Source of the DNA: Chondrosia reniformis
Lineage: Eukaryota; Porifera; Demospongiae; Chondrillida; Chondrillidae
Reading direction: 5' to 3'
Assembly: GCA_947172415.1 (NCBI GenBank)
Contig: OX359194.1
Span: 6,578,401 to 6,642,400, forward strand
DNA length: 64,000 bases
The first letter of the stretch is position 1. Every line of letters begins with the position of its first letter. The position numbers and the translations under genes are program-made. The notes beneath the pieces were generated by a model. It made no database searches. It saw only the letters and a program-made list of their open reading frames with translations, and had not been told where the DNA came from. This document shows positions 31,101 through 42,400 of the stretch, in pieces.

Positions 31101-34100
31101 CTCTAGTTGTATGTCACTAACTATATATCACTGGGCATACTGTAAACGTACAGTATTACACTGTGGTAGAATGACTGTGTTTAATTACACTCTCAGATTG
31201 TTAGTGTAATTGTGAATAAATTTGAAAATGATTTGTTTTGATCAAATCATACCCTATAAAAAAGTTGGCCTGTCTAAGGCCTGTTATAAGATGGTAAGAC
31301 AGGCAAAGTAACTGTGCCAGGGCTGTAACAGGTCTGTATATGTTTTAGTTGTGTCACAGGTTTACAACAGGCCTAGGCTTTCTCAGTAACAGAAGTATCT
31401 TACATGTACATAACAAGCCTGTCAAATGACTGTTGCACTAATTAGCGCTATAGGGAGTTACGTAGATACACTCTCAATTCCACATGAGTGATTCACTGGA
31501 ATTACATGCGACATTAGTTTAGCTGCTAACCCATACTACTCATTATGCAGGGGCATAGAGTGTCATTTTCACACCTCTAACCGACCAATAAATCACTGCC
31601 AACTACTCATTTCACACTGGCAATCATTTTGTACTAAGCATTGATTACACAAGATTTGAAATTGACATTAGTTGCTAAAACCTGCTACTCTTTGACCACG
31701 TGTAGGGGAAGTATAGGAACTAACAAGTAGACTAATACTAACATGTAAATTCTTGCCATTCACTTTTACAGTCATAAAGTGCTTTCAAACTAGCTGTAGT
31801 AAAGAAAGCCAATAAAACCATATTGATATATTAATTATTTAGATTACAATGCTATGTACTTTGTAACTTGTACTGTATATACGTACGTATATAGTTATAG
31901 TAGATATATAGGTAGATAAATATAGATATATTGATAAGTAATACACAGTTGCTCAACAGTGTGTTCTTAACTATCTAATAGAATGTGGAGCCAGATCATC
32001 ATCCTACTACTGATGCATTCAGCAAACAGATCAATGCTACCAAAAACAGATATGGAAATATATATGCTTGTGAGAATGAACATTGGCTTTGGTAGACAAT
32101 AATAACCACAAGTGTTTACTTTTGATTTTTAATCAGATGATCATTCAAGAGTACATTTACAAGAAATTGAAGGAGTTGACGGTTCAGACTACATCAATGC
32201 TAACTTCATTAATGTAAGGACATCATTGCATCCATCACCCATCCACCCATCCAACTCATAAATCCATCCCCATCCATTCTCAACAATTACAGGGTTATAG
32301 AAGTCCCAATTGCTACATTGCTAGTCAAGGTCCAGTACCAGATAGTGTGAATGACTTTTGGAGAATGGTCTGGGAGCAGAATGTACCAACCATTGTCATG
32401 TTGACCAACTTGGAAGAGAAGGGAAGAGTAAAGTGCCATCACTACTGGCCCAAAGAGAAGAATGGCACCTATGGAGAGATAAGAGTGGCCAAGCAAGAGG
32501 AACTTGTACTCTCTGACTATACAGTCAGGACCTTCTCAGTTGTGAAGGTAACATTGTTAACTGCAAGCAGTTGGCCATTTTGTTGTTAGACATATTTGAT
32601 CATCCAATTCTTTCTCCTATTGTATATTAGGCTGGTAACAAAGAAGAGAGAATTTTGACTCAGTTCCACTTCAATGTTTGGCCTGATTTTGGTGTTCCCA
32701 CCTCACCCACGCCCCTCCTCCTTTTTGTAAGGCGTGTCACTGCCATGCACCCAACCAACAGAGGTCCCATGATAGTTCACTGTAGTGCTGGAGTGGGGAG
32801 GAGTGGTACTTTCATTACAATCCATAGCATGCTGAAGATGATTGAAGCAGAGAAGAAAATCGATGTGTTTGCTTTTGTCCGTAACATGAGATACAGGAGG
32901 TGTTTGATGGTGCAGACAGAGGCACAGTATATCTTTTTACACGATGCACTTCAGGAGGCAATTGAATGTGGTGACACAGAAGTTCCAGCTCGTGATTTGA
33001 CCAGCCAATACAAGGGACTCCAGCAAATTGATGAAAAATCAGGAAAAACACTTCTAGAATTGGAACTAAAGGTGTGTGCTTTCCCATTTGTTAAGAGTGT
33101 GATCTTAGATGTACCAGATGGGTGAAGGTTTTTAATGTATATACGTATGTTAATATTTAGTAGTATCACTTCTTTGTATTTTGTTTACTTATTTGTAGCG
33201 TTTATCTCAGACAATTCACAAGAAATTTACTCCTGCAGAAGCACAGAAACCAGCCAATAAATCAAAGAACAGATTTGCTGATATTCTTCCTTGTAAGTTA
33301 CAACTGTTTTCTATGTTTGTTATGAAATAATAATGTACAAGAATCTGATTAATGATATCTTTACATAACACAATATTTAGTTATATAGTACAGTGGGGTC
33401 CGATTTATCCAGATAAATCAGAGCCCACTGTATTTAACATTCAAATATGGAAGTCTAGAGGTACTTCCACACCCATGGAGTACCATATATATACGTATGT
33501 AGGTATCTTATAAAACTTATCTTCTTCCAGTTGATGAGACTCGCTGCAGATTACTTAGTATACCAGGTGTGCCAGGGTCTGACTACATCAATGCCAACTT
33601 CGTAGCTGTGAGTAGAAGCTATTTTCTTCAATTTCTCTTACATTTCTGCTTGAGTAGGCTGCTATTGATATTCTCAATTTTGATGCATATTTACATGACC
33701 TATAGGGTTACAGCAAGAAAAAGGCTTTCATAGCCACACAGGGACCCCTTCCAGACACTTGTGCTGATTTCTGGAGAATGATCTGGGAGCAGAAGTGTGC
33801 AACTATTGTGATGTTAACCAAAGAGAAGGAAGGTCCTCGAGTTAGATGCCACAAGTACTGGCCAGATGGAACCGACATGTACGGACAGATCCAAGTGGTC
33901 CTAATTAGTGAACACAATTACACAGAGTATACCCTGAGGGAATTCAAATTGATTGACACAAAGGTGAGTAAGGGAAATAAAATGTAGGGGGACACGGTCC
34001 AATTCTGCAAAGATTAAACCACACTATACGTACGTACTTTATATCTTTAGGACAAATCTTCATTGCCATTGAAACAGTTCCAGTTTACTGGTTGGCCTGA

Positions 34101-35381
34101 GGAGAGTGGGAAAGTCCCTTCACACAGTGCTGACCTCATAGATCTGATTGGACAAGTACAGAAATGGCAGAGAACAGCTGGAGAGCGTCCAATTGTTGTG
34201 CACTGCAGGTACTTGCTGAATTTGATTTAAATTATTAAAACAGACTCTAGTTTGTTCCAGCCTGTCCTCAATTCAAGGCCAACCTCTTTTTGAGCCCAGT
34301 CTTCAAATTCTCTATGTGTTCCATACCATCGATGCCCATCTCCTGAGCAGCTTCTTACCTAGTCTTCTCGCAGCACACTTTATGGCCTTTGCTTAAGGAG
34401 ACATCGTTGGACTATCACTTTGGCAATGCTAAGTCATGATCTGTTCATATTTTGACCAAGTGTGTCCATTCCAGAGATCTCAGCCTCTAAATGAGACCTG
34501 GCTACAATACAGACAATTTAAATACAGTATATAAATAACACATGAAGCCTCTCCTATTAAGAGAACAACACAGAGTCTTATTTATTGAAACCTGACTGCA
34601 GGTTATATGTATTTTATACAATACATACTGGTTACGTACTGTACTATACTGAGACTGATTATATATCTATATTACTGTAATTCCTGTTAGCGGAGGAAGT
34701 GGTCGAACTGGAACATTCTTGGCAATTTGTAACCTCTTGGATCGCCTCAAGTCAGAGGGAGTAGTTGACGTGTTCCAGACTGTTAGAGGTCTCAGAATGC
34801 AGCGACCTCTTATGGTTCGAACTCTAGTGAGTACTAATTTCTCTAAAGTCATAGGGATTAATGTATGAGTTCATTAATTAAATCATAGTAGATATGCCAC
34901 ACTTTTGTTTTCCTTGGTCAAAATATTTTAGCCATACATATTAAATCTTCATGTAGCACTGTAGATTCCATATGTTCCTCGGCCTCTTATGCATGTGTCA
35001 ACCATATCAACAGGATAGAAGAGGTGTTTAGGAATATTCATAGACCAAAACACTATTTTCCTAGACCTTATTACTTAGGAAAAGACTACAACCTTTAGAT
35101 GAGGAACCAGATTCGTACCAATATTTCTCTTTTTTCCACTGGACCATTATGTATGCCTAATACTTTATATAGAAGAAACTTTATACTCTACATACGTACA
35201 TACGTATATGTAGGTGTATTATATGTACGTACATACATACTTATGTACATATACATACTTGTGCTGCTACATGACTAAGGATTTACTTTTTTACTTTTTA
35301 ATGTAGGATCAGTATCGGTACTGCTATACAACACTATTAGAATACCTGGAGTCATTTGACCATTATGCAAATTTCAAGTGA
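16100..35381 (+). CDS. Receptor-type protein tyrosine phosphatase 1 (19 Ig, 7 FN3, TM, two PTP domains)
   Basis: Forty-three exons, all phase-consistent, 10,011 nt, 3,336 aa. N-terminal exons are 16100-16169, 16877-18010 and 19039-19368; the Ig array is 19504-23571; single Ig exons are 23642-23887, 24134-24400, 24588-24839 and 25359-25664; FN3, membrane and phosphatase exons are listed in their own entries. Order: signal peptide (1-23), cadherin-like segment, Ser-rich 14-aa repeats, Ig 1 (to 401), Ig 2 (to 511), 13 near-identical Ig (to 1577), four more Ig (to 1934), seven FN3 (to about 2690), membrane helix (2693-2719), linker, PTP D1 (to 3071), PTP D2 (to 3336). It is a type I surface enzyme removing phosphate from phosphotyrosine, with the overall plan of LAR-type (IIa) RPTPs but far more Ig domains. 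LAR orthology is inference. Confidence 0.92.
16877..18010 (+). other. RPTP1 exon 2: cadherin-like segment, Ser-rich repeats, Ig domain 1
   Basis: A phase 1-1 exon. The first ~100 aa (YFVTVPDSLPVGDVVFQ ... GNVTITVNTDMLEEGIYTLN) have the flavour of a cadherin or cadherin-like strand pattern, but DRE/DxNDN calcium motifs are not seen, so this is tentative. Then come Ser-rich repeats, a Pro/Ser linker (PSPSPSPSSS) and an Ig domain (ENITFSCNFW ... VEYSWFRNGS ... SSVFYCTANN). Confidence 0.75.
17257..17580 (+). repeat. 42-bp coding minisatellite (Ser-rich 14-aa repeat), RPTP1
   Basis: Seven tandem copies of a 42-bp unit encoding SSSVFPFSSSGAGF, plus a partial eighth (SSSVIPFSSSETS). RPTP2 has six plus a partial (38298-38579), RPTP3 five plus a partial (57403-57642). 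The Ser-rich, probably O-glycosylated stretch would form an extended stalk near the N-terminus. Confidence 0.9.
18011..19038 (+). other. RPTP1 intron 2
   Basis: A 1,028-bp AT-rich intron. Around 18357-18450 there is a degenerate relative of the GATGGTTCATCTTT foldback family (ATAAAGGATTTATTCTAACT...). No coding sequence was seen. Confidence 0.4.
19039..19368 (+). other. RPTP1 exon 3: Ig domain 2
   Basis: A phase 1-1 exon of 330 bp encoding a divergent Ig domain with Cys at TLNFTCTFTGG and the partner at AQIWNCLAV. Exons of the same length occur in RPTP2 (39901-40230) and RPTP3 (58175-58504). Confidence 0.8.
19504..23571 (+). repeat. Tandem array of 13 near-identical Ig exons (RPTP1)
   Basis: Thirteen exons, each exactly 246 bp and phase 1-1, start at 19504, 19814, 20135, 20460, 20777, 21087, 21400, 21725, 22050, 22363, 22676, 23001 and 23326. 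Introns are 64-79 bp; the period is 310-325 bp, the difference being mostly a 12-bp CGTACGTATGTA insert in the intron. Each encodes one Ig domain: EPYDLSVEANPGLELTFGEN, then VTLTCTSEGGPT, YTWMLPD, DTGEYTCIVTSEAG. Cysteines and the core Trp are kept. Some neighbouring units appear identical through exon and intron, indicating recent duplication or gene conversion. Confidence 0.95.
23642..25664 (+). other. RPTP1 Ig domains 16-19
   Basis: Four phase 1-1 exons: 23642-23887 (VTLTCSSEGGPS ... VYYCVVTSEAG, 246 bp like the array but diverged), 24134-24400 (VTFSCLADGS ... YQWYKDDQ ... YHCQVTN), 24588-24839 (VTFTCDFSGG ... VYTCVISNAAG) and 25359-25664 (ICCEAEGFPTPNITWYQNG ... SYYCVATSAAD). All have Ig Cys pairs and Trp. 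They are matched one-for-one in RPTP2 and RPTP3. Confidence 0.88.
27021..27032 (+). other. Furin-type RRRR site in FN3-3 of RPTP1
   Basis: FN3-3 contains EKSRRRRDVASV. The four arginines are encoded here and match the R-x-K/R-R furin consensus. LAR-type phosphatases are known to be cleaved by furin-like proteases in the ectodomain and to stay together non-covalently. Here the site is farther from the membrane than in vertebrate LAR, and RPTP2 lacks it because it lacks this FN3. Cleavage is inference. Confidence 0.55.
27401..27546 (+). mobile_element. tRNA-derived SINE copy B (most complete)
   Basis: CAATTGTAGCTCAGTGGCAGAGCGTTGGTGGTCATAACCAGTTGTCC... contains a tRNA-like D-arm (GCTCAGTGGCAGAGC), an anticodon arm with CAT in the loop (GGTCATAACC) and a T-arm-like region. 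It is followed by the family tail ending GATTAATCATG. It lies just inside the intron after the RPTP1 exon at 27277-27369. A tRNA-Met origin is inference. Confidence 0.65.
27588..27735. mobile_element. Foldback MITE-like element, 'GATGGTTCATCTTT' family (RPTP1 intron)
   Basis: AATAAGGATTCCTTCTAACT, then GTCGAACTTATCTTTGGGAT, then a 'CAAACGTTTCGACCCTGGAG' core and GATCTTCAGTCCC. It matches the left half of the family at 4505, 46913 and 54688, so it is probably a truncated copy. Confidence 0.5.
29941..30653 (+). other. RPTP1 transmembrane helix and juxtamembrane exons
   Basis: Exon 29941-30089 encodes the end of FN3-7 and a hydrophobic segment of about 27 residues (LGVGLFFLFFVIIILIIVAV and onward to LIY). 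Exon 30556-30653 begins with the basic stop-transfer RRKFRKSG and carries a short cytoplasmic linker. Exon phases are 0-2 and 2-1, as in RPTP2. Confidence 0.9.
31003..33071 (+). other. RPTP1 phosphatase domain D1 (catalytic)
   Basis: Exons 31003-31097, 31982-32069, 32137-32213, 32293-32547 and 32631-33071. Visible motifs: KNRYGNIYAYDHSRV (pTyr loop), DYINANF, GYRSPNCYIASQGP, FWRMVWEQN, HFNVWPDFGVP (WPD general acid) and IVHCSAGVGRSGTF (P-loop with catalytic Cys and Arg), then the Q-loop VQTEAQY. All catalytic elements are intact, so D1 is predicted active. Confidence 0.93.
33199..35381 (+). other. RPTP1 phosphatase domain D2 (probably low activity)
   Basis: Exons 33199-33292, 33531-33607, 33706-33963, 34051-34208, 34691-34826 and 35307-35381 (TGA). 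Motifs: KNRFADILPFDETRC (pTyr-loop Tyr replaced by Phe), DYINANF, WEQKCATIVMLT, FTGWPEESGKVP (WPE instead of WPD) and VVHCSGGSGRTGTF. The Cys-Arg P-loop is kept, but WPD to WPE plus the altered pTyr loop is typical of membrane-distal D2 domains that regulate rather than catalyse. Confidence 0.92.
33389..33432. repeat. Small TA-flanked palindrome (micro-MITE) in RPTP1 intron
   Basis: CAGTGGGGTCCGATTTATC followed by its near-complement GATAAATCAGAGCCCACTG, flanked by TA on both sides. The same hairpin sits at the matching intron position in RPTP2 (52982-53028), so insertion predates the duplication. The end sequence and TA target resemble pogo/Tigger-like elements; that is inference. Confidence 0.55.
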
Positions 35382-35430
35382 CTAATAAACTAAGTTAAAT
35401 TTGTTCTTCATAATATACATTAATGTACAA

Positions 35431-35436
35431 AATAAA
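35431..35436 (+). terminator. Polyadenylation signal of RPTP1
   Basis: AATAAA 50 bp after the TGA, giving a very short 3' UTR. This fits the compact genome. Confidence 0.6.
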
Positions 35437-36358
35437 GGTTTATAATTAGAACTTGCTTAATAGTAGCAATTGTATGTGGTTTGCTTATATAATTTGTGAC
35501 ATTTGGTTTATAGGTTTATGCAGTCATGTTATTGTTATGTATATGTAACTAGTTTTTTTCAAATAGTAATATGGTTATTTTGTAATACAGAGTGGCTAAA
35601 TATGTGAAGTATTGTGCATGGCTATTAATAAACACCATGCACTTCAATTTGATGTCATACTTGTTGCTAGTAACACAGCTCAGCCATAACAAATTTATCC
35701 AGGCCAGGAAATGGAATGTGTCTTAGTGTATTCCTTTGGTCAGTGTTTTAGATTAGTGTCACAAAGTGCTTTCCCTACTGCTTATATGAAGCACTGACAT
35801 CATGAATTGTGCAAAACCTACAACCAACCTCTTCTAGTATTAAGAAAATGAGTTACTTTTGTCTCCTAAACATTTCTTTTAAAGCACTCTATATATAAAC
35901 ATTTCTATATAAGTGGTATCATAGGAGACTTCCTGGCTCTACTAAATGTGTATGTTACATCACCAATTAAGCTGAGACTTTGCTTTGTATTAATTAAACA
36001 CAGTACGACCTACAGAACTATTATAACTATAACATGTAGAACGATTGTTTATCCATGGTTTAAATTTCCAGATCTTTTCTTGATCATGAGCATATATACA
36101 TACGTCCACACAGATGAAGCATTACTGGTGTATTTATCTGTAAAGGTTAGTAACATATAGGTTCAGGAAAGAATAACTAGACTATTATATAGTAACTAGA
36201 CCTAAAGATGATTTTACATTTATAGTTGTAACATATATCCCCTTAGATTGATTGTGATATCTCCAAAGGGTACACGTACTGCCCATGAAAGTCCAATAGC
36301 CGCTATGACGTACAATTTTTCCATGCGCGCGTGGGTGGACCAAGCCGTCTTGAAAATG
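35437..36358. other. RPTP1-RPTP2 intergenic spacer
   Basis: About 0.9 kb of AT-rich sequence without a supported ORF or a recognised repeat. The promoter of RPTP2 lies at its end. Confidence 0.45.
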
Positions 36359-36360
36359 CT

Positions 36361-36368
36361 ATATAATT
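36361..36368 (+). promoter_or_regulatory. TATA box of RPTP2
   Basis: GCTATATAATTAATGG begins at 36359, about 68 bp upstream of the RPTP2 ATG at 36428. Flanking sequence (GCGTGGGTG ... AAAATGCTAT ... TTCCTTGTC ... GTATATACTT) aligns with the RPTP3 upstream region, where the ATAATTAATGG block is missing. Confidence 0.5.
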
Positions 36369-36427
36369 AATGGTTCCTTGTCTCAGTATATACTTGGGAA
36401 GGCTGTTACAGTATATACTAGTGCGAC

Positions 36428-39400
36428 ATGTCGACTAGTTCATCAGTCTTTCGATGGCTTCTACCTCTCAGTTTTGTCATACTGTCACTCTCACAAGGTA
36501 AGATTTCTAAGACCATCTTACGATATTAAATACTATTATGACAATGTGATTCGATCGCTATACTGCGCTAAATAGATACAATTGATCCCTCCTTACAAAA
36601 TAAGCGTCACGACGAGTCCATGCATTATTCTCTTTCGAAGTGCGCTTTCATCGAAGCCATGTTTATGTATGTTTGTGGTCGAACTAGTATACTCTTTCAT
36701 CGTTGGATTTATAGATCACCGTATTATATCGTGCAGGGGCGTAGATAACTTCTTGCTTATGGGGGTTATACCAAAATATTGTTATATCTGTAAATGTAGT
36801 GCGAAGCTCTCACAGTGTAGAATTCTGTGTATGTATCAAAATATTACTTATTCTGCATCACAGTAATTGCCAGTAATTAAATTATAAACTATATATATTA
36901 GCTGATTATTATAGCTATATAATACAGTAGCAGTAGTCTTGTAATTTCATTGGAAGCGAACCTTTCGACCCGTATACTATAGGTCTTCGAAGAGTGTGTA
37001 TATAGCTTGACCAAACTGTGACCTATTATTATGTTTTAATATATTTAATTGAATCATCACTGGCATATTAAATTAAGCAAATTCGGTTTGTTTGTTTTAA
37101 GAGTGAAACACCAATGAACAATGTTGTGTTATAATTTTGTAGTTCAGTGGCAGCAGAGCACTGGTGGTCAAACCACTTGATTAATGTCCTGGATTTGCCA
37201 TTGATATTCTTTGAATTCAAGATGTTTTATATACAATGATTTCTTTTGTTTCAATTATCCATGCAGTATATATATTTCATATACCCTTTATAGTAAGGGT
37301 AAAACTTGTATAGGTATATATAGGATAGTATTGTATATGTATAGTAAACTTCCAAAGCCCTGCTCCCTTCTCCACATGCACTCATGGGATATCCTAATAA
37401 CCTGCAGGTAAAATGGGTATTAAATAAAAGCATAACCTATAGCATTTTCAGTTTTATCATAATTCTAGATTACACCATTTTCTGTATATATATATAATTA
37501 AATTACTGGAAGATCAACACACTATATATAGCTACTTATTAAAACAAAGTTAATGAAGCCATTTGTTAAGCAAACTTATAGGTATAGAAATTACCTCATC
37601 CAATTAAGAATGTATGTTGCTATTTACAGTAACAATCTTGCATGTGTTAAAATGTGCTTCTATATTAAATCAAGCTACGTATATAATATTATCTAAATTT
37701 CTATATAAAAGTTAGGTATTTAAACAATGTTAACTTGTAGTCATAAACTTATATACTGAAAACTGGTAATATTAAAGCTAAGCTGCAATAATATAAATTT
37801 CACTGTCATGCAACCATGTGGCTTACAAGTACATACACCTCTATATATGGGCTATAGGAACATGGCTGCATGCTCATTAAAACATATTGTATAGTAACAC
37901 TTCCTATGTGTATACAGGACCTCAGTTTGAAAAGGACGGATATTTTGTCACTGTTCCTGACAGCCTTCCAGTAGGAGATGTAGTCTTCCAGGAAACACTC
38001 GATACAAGTGGAGTTGCTAGTCTAGAAGGCGTCAATGTTACCCTGAGGGAAAACAGCAGTGATCTGTTTACTGGTTCCTTTTCTAATGGAAATGTCACTA
38101 TTACAGTTAACACAGATATGCTTGAGGAAGGAATCTATACATTGAACATTTGGGTCAGAGGATGTTACTATGACAGGAGCTCTGTCACTTCAATGATGAA
38201 ATTAACCCCAACCTTTGACTCTATCAGCTCCTTAGCATCATCACAGTCTAGTTCTGGAATGCTAGGCGGTTCTAGTACTCAATCACTCTTCCCTTACAGC
38301 TCCTCTGTGACCCCATTTTCTTCTTCTGGTGTGGGATTTAGCTCCTCTGTGATCCCATTTTCTTCTTCTGGTGCCGGATTTAGCTCCTCTGTATTGCCAT
38401 TCTCTTCTTCTGGTGCCGGATTTAGCTCCTCTGTGATCCCATTCTCTTCTTCTGGTGCCGGATTTAGCTCCTCTGTGATCCCATTTTCTTCTTCTGGTGC
38501 CGGATTTAGCTCCTCTGTGATCCCATTCTCTTCTTCTGGTGCCGGATTTAGCTTCTCTGTGATCCCATTCTCTTCTTCACCAGCACCAAGTCCTAGTCCT
38601 AGCGGCTCCGTCCAATGCCAGCATTTCAATATATCAGCTCAACTGAACATTACTGTTGTCAGAGCAGTTACACTCAATGTAACAAGCGTCTCACCTTATC
38701 CAACAGAGAATATCACATTTTCATGTAATTTTTGGAATCAGTCTCTGGATGTCGAGTACAGTTGGTTTCAGAATGGAAGCGTGATAGATGGTGAAACAGA
38801 TGCAACATTTGTCCTCGTGGCTAACTTCAGTGACAACAGTTCAGTATTCTACTGCACTGCTAACAATATTACATCTGATATCAACATCACAATAGACAGT
38901 AAGTTCAACTAGTTCATGCAAAGGTTCAGGCTTGTTCTCTGCCATGTACATAGTTGTAGGTATACCAGACATTAAAGATTTTAATTTACTTACGATTTCT
39001 GACAATTGAAAATTGTGTAAAATGTAAGTCATCCCTTACTCCAGAGCATGTGTGTACTAGCTGAAACAATATACATATATTGTACTTTATGCATTTAATT
39101 AATTATGTATGATCTTTAGAACTTTATATTCATTTATGATTAGTTGTCTCATCATTTGACTCTGGATTTAGTTGCACCTATTTTTCTATGATACTTAATA
39201 GGACTGCATGTACTGTTTTTACATTTTAACTTTGATTTTTAGAAATACCTACCTGTACATGCAACAGCCTACCTGTACATGCAACAGCCTACCTGTACAT
39301 GCAACAGCCTACCTGTACATGCAACAGCCTACCTGTACATGCAACAGCCTACCTGTACATGCAACAGCCTACCTGTACATGCAACAGCCTACATGTCTGC

Positions 39401-42400
39401 TATTGTACATGTTTGGACTGAACTCAATATTGTTACTGTCTACAAGTGGCCTTTCAGTTTATTATTGTAGTACTAGAGTGTGTCGTGAAATAGAAAAGTC
39501 TTTTATATGTGTATTAATATAAACAGTATCTTGAATGTCGTGTTGGTTACAGAATGGCAGGTGCATATATACATATATTTGGGTTATTAAAGTTAAAAAC
39601 AAAATTCCAGCTATATAGTGATTGTTTATATATATATATATTCAAAGGCATAAAAACAAATATTATGTAAGCTGAAGTATGTAAAACAGCTAGGGATTTT
39701 ATTTTCAAACTGAAACTATACCTGGTTACTAGTATATGTACATTTGTTGGTATGTATGTAATATAAAGAGCCTTGGATGAGGATATCATTGGATATGGGC
39801 TTCTTCTCGTTCTTTCTCCTCTGAGACAGAGAGCTGTTTCTGAGAATTCCACTCTTCCAAGATATATTTACTGTACATACGTACGTATATACTTTCACAG
39901 TTGTCATGCCAACAGTAAGTCTTACTGTGTTGCCAACGGCTACAAGCCAGTTGGAAGCTGAGGGAGTGAACTATCCAGTAGTTCTAGCAGAAGTTTATGA
40001 TACTCTCAACTTTACTGGTACTTTTACCGGAGGACCTCTCTTTGAACTGCTGTTGAACAATACTGCTATTACTTTACCTGAGAATAGCAGTCTAGTGAGA
40101 GGAGAGGTGAATATGAGGGTAATAGAAAATGATACCACTGAAGAGATTCAGGTAGTAACAGCCCAAATTTGGAACTGTTTAGCAGTAGTGGATGAGATGA
40201 ATTTTGTGTCAAATCCATTCATTGTCGATAGTGAATTTGCATATAATTTGTGATGATTGAGCTATCTCTGTACATGTAAGAGTTATCTTAATAATTCCAT
40301 TTAAGACTTTTATATCATTATTATAATGTACATGTAATTTCATGTTTCTTAGTTCAACCATATAACTTGAGTGTGGAGGCAAATCCTGGTTTGCAACTTA
40401 CTTTTGGTAAAAATGTAACTCTCACATGTACTTCTGAAGGAGGACCTACACTGAATTACATCTGGATATTACCTGATGACACTAATGTGACATCTAACAT
40501 GTTATCTGTGAACAATGTAATGATGAATGATACTGGAGAGTATATATGTATAGTGACATCAGAAGCTGGAATTGCTAGTACATCAGTTATACTATCAGGT
40601 TAGGAAGACTATATAGTATTAAATATATACATAGTATGTTAAGTGTCTTTCCTGTACTGTACATATATATAGTTGTGCCATACAACATAACTCTGTCAGC
40701 TGAGCCCAGCCCTAAAGTAGCTTTTGGAGGAAATGTCACACTAACCTGTAGTTCAGAAGGAGGTCCATCGCTCAATTACACATTAGTGACGCCAAATAAG
40801 GGAAATGTGACTTCTCAGATGCTAGCAGTCAGCAATGTCATGACAGATGATGCAGGAGTGTACTGCTGTGTGGTGACATCAGAAGCTGGTACTTCATCTT
40901 TGAACATTACAATAACAGGTTTGTATGAATCTGCAGATGTGAATATATTTCTAAAAGGCTGATTGAATGATATATATATATATACAGTACAAGTTACAAT
41001 ATACTAAGGTAATCTAATATAATATAATATAAATAATATAATATAATTAATTCATATGGCTCCAAGAAAGGACTTAGAAACAAAATGGGCATATCATCAT
41101 AAAGTTTAGGGTATAAAACTCATTTTAAATTAAGGGATTTTAATTTAGGCCTCCGTTTGTTAGAAAACAGAGGACAAAGTCTGCATATAAAAGGCCATAG
41201 GACTATAGAAAACCTATGGGAAATTTATATGCAAACAATGTGTTATATTGATAAAAAATTTCAATTTGTCAGATAACTGTGAAATCAACATATATATCAT
41301 GGTACATGTGTATAAGAAACGTCTGACGAAGTTTTGCTTAATTAAATGAGCAAAATAATCAAGATATAATGAAGAATTCAAAGTTACGATTGCGCAAGCT
41401 GGTGATGTATTGTGATGTTTTTCTAATGCGTCACCAACACTTTCGTATGTCGCTCCGTACACACATTTTGTGAATCATGTGACGTTGCGTAAACGTCACC
41501 GACTCGTTGCTAAAGAAGATCATCCTTCGAGAACGGCTATGACAAGTCGACGCTCTCCTACGAGAAGGAGCTACCGAACAGGCGAGTTGTAGCGAAGGTT
41601 AGATAAAGCGTTTTTGTATACGTTCCCGTCAAGTTTGAGGCAGAGTTGTTCCTATATTGATGCGAAAGACTGGATTCGTTTGGTCGACCGTATTACTTTG
41701 GTAATTTAAGCTCTGCCTTCTCTTCTTACGTTATCTGTTAATATTTTTACTTGTCCATGTGTAGGAATTAGGAGTGTTTGTTGCGATCATTACGAGAATA
41801 AAGCTTTGTTGAGTGTCAGCAACATGAATTTACTAATTTCCTATTTATACTGAATTGTATTCCCACTCCTCATATATTGCTGATGCATGAAGACCTCTGG
41901 GTCGAAACGTCCAGAATTAGTAAATTCATATTGCTGACTTTCAACTAGGCTTTATTCTTATCCATGTTAGTACGTTTTCCATGTGTACTACATACAGTAA
42001 CGAAATTGCTTATAGCGAATGTCTATAAGTATAGTGAAATACTTTGTTAGCTAATTACACTCAAGTACACTACACAGTGCAAGTTACTAGCAAATATATA
42101 AAATATTAAATTACAATCAAGTACTACACAGTACAAGTTACAAATTTAAGAGATCCAAGTGACTATGTAATATTAAAATTACAATCAAGTACTAGCTACA
42201 CAGTGCAAGTTACAAATTTAAAGAGATCCAAGTGACCCCTAGGATAATCAGTATTTTAAACAGTACAAGACTTTAGTCACACTAGTACTGTTGCAGGCTT
42301 TGAAATCCTCAACTACTGCATAGAGAGTAGTAGTTGATACAGATCATCCAATTGCAAGGTAGAACACATGGCCTACCAATTACCTTTTCACACCTTAGTA

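Noticed and set aside
39208..39522. Open frame through the 20-bp minisatellite in RPTP2 intron 2
   Set aside because: It is a simple tandem repeat with no homology, absent from the paralogues, and without matching splice phase.
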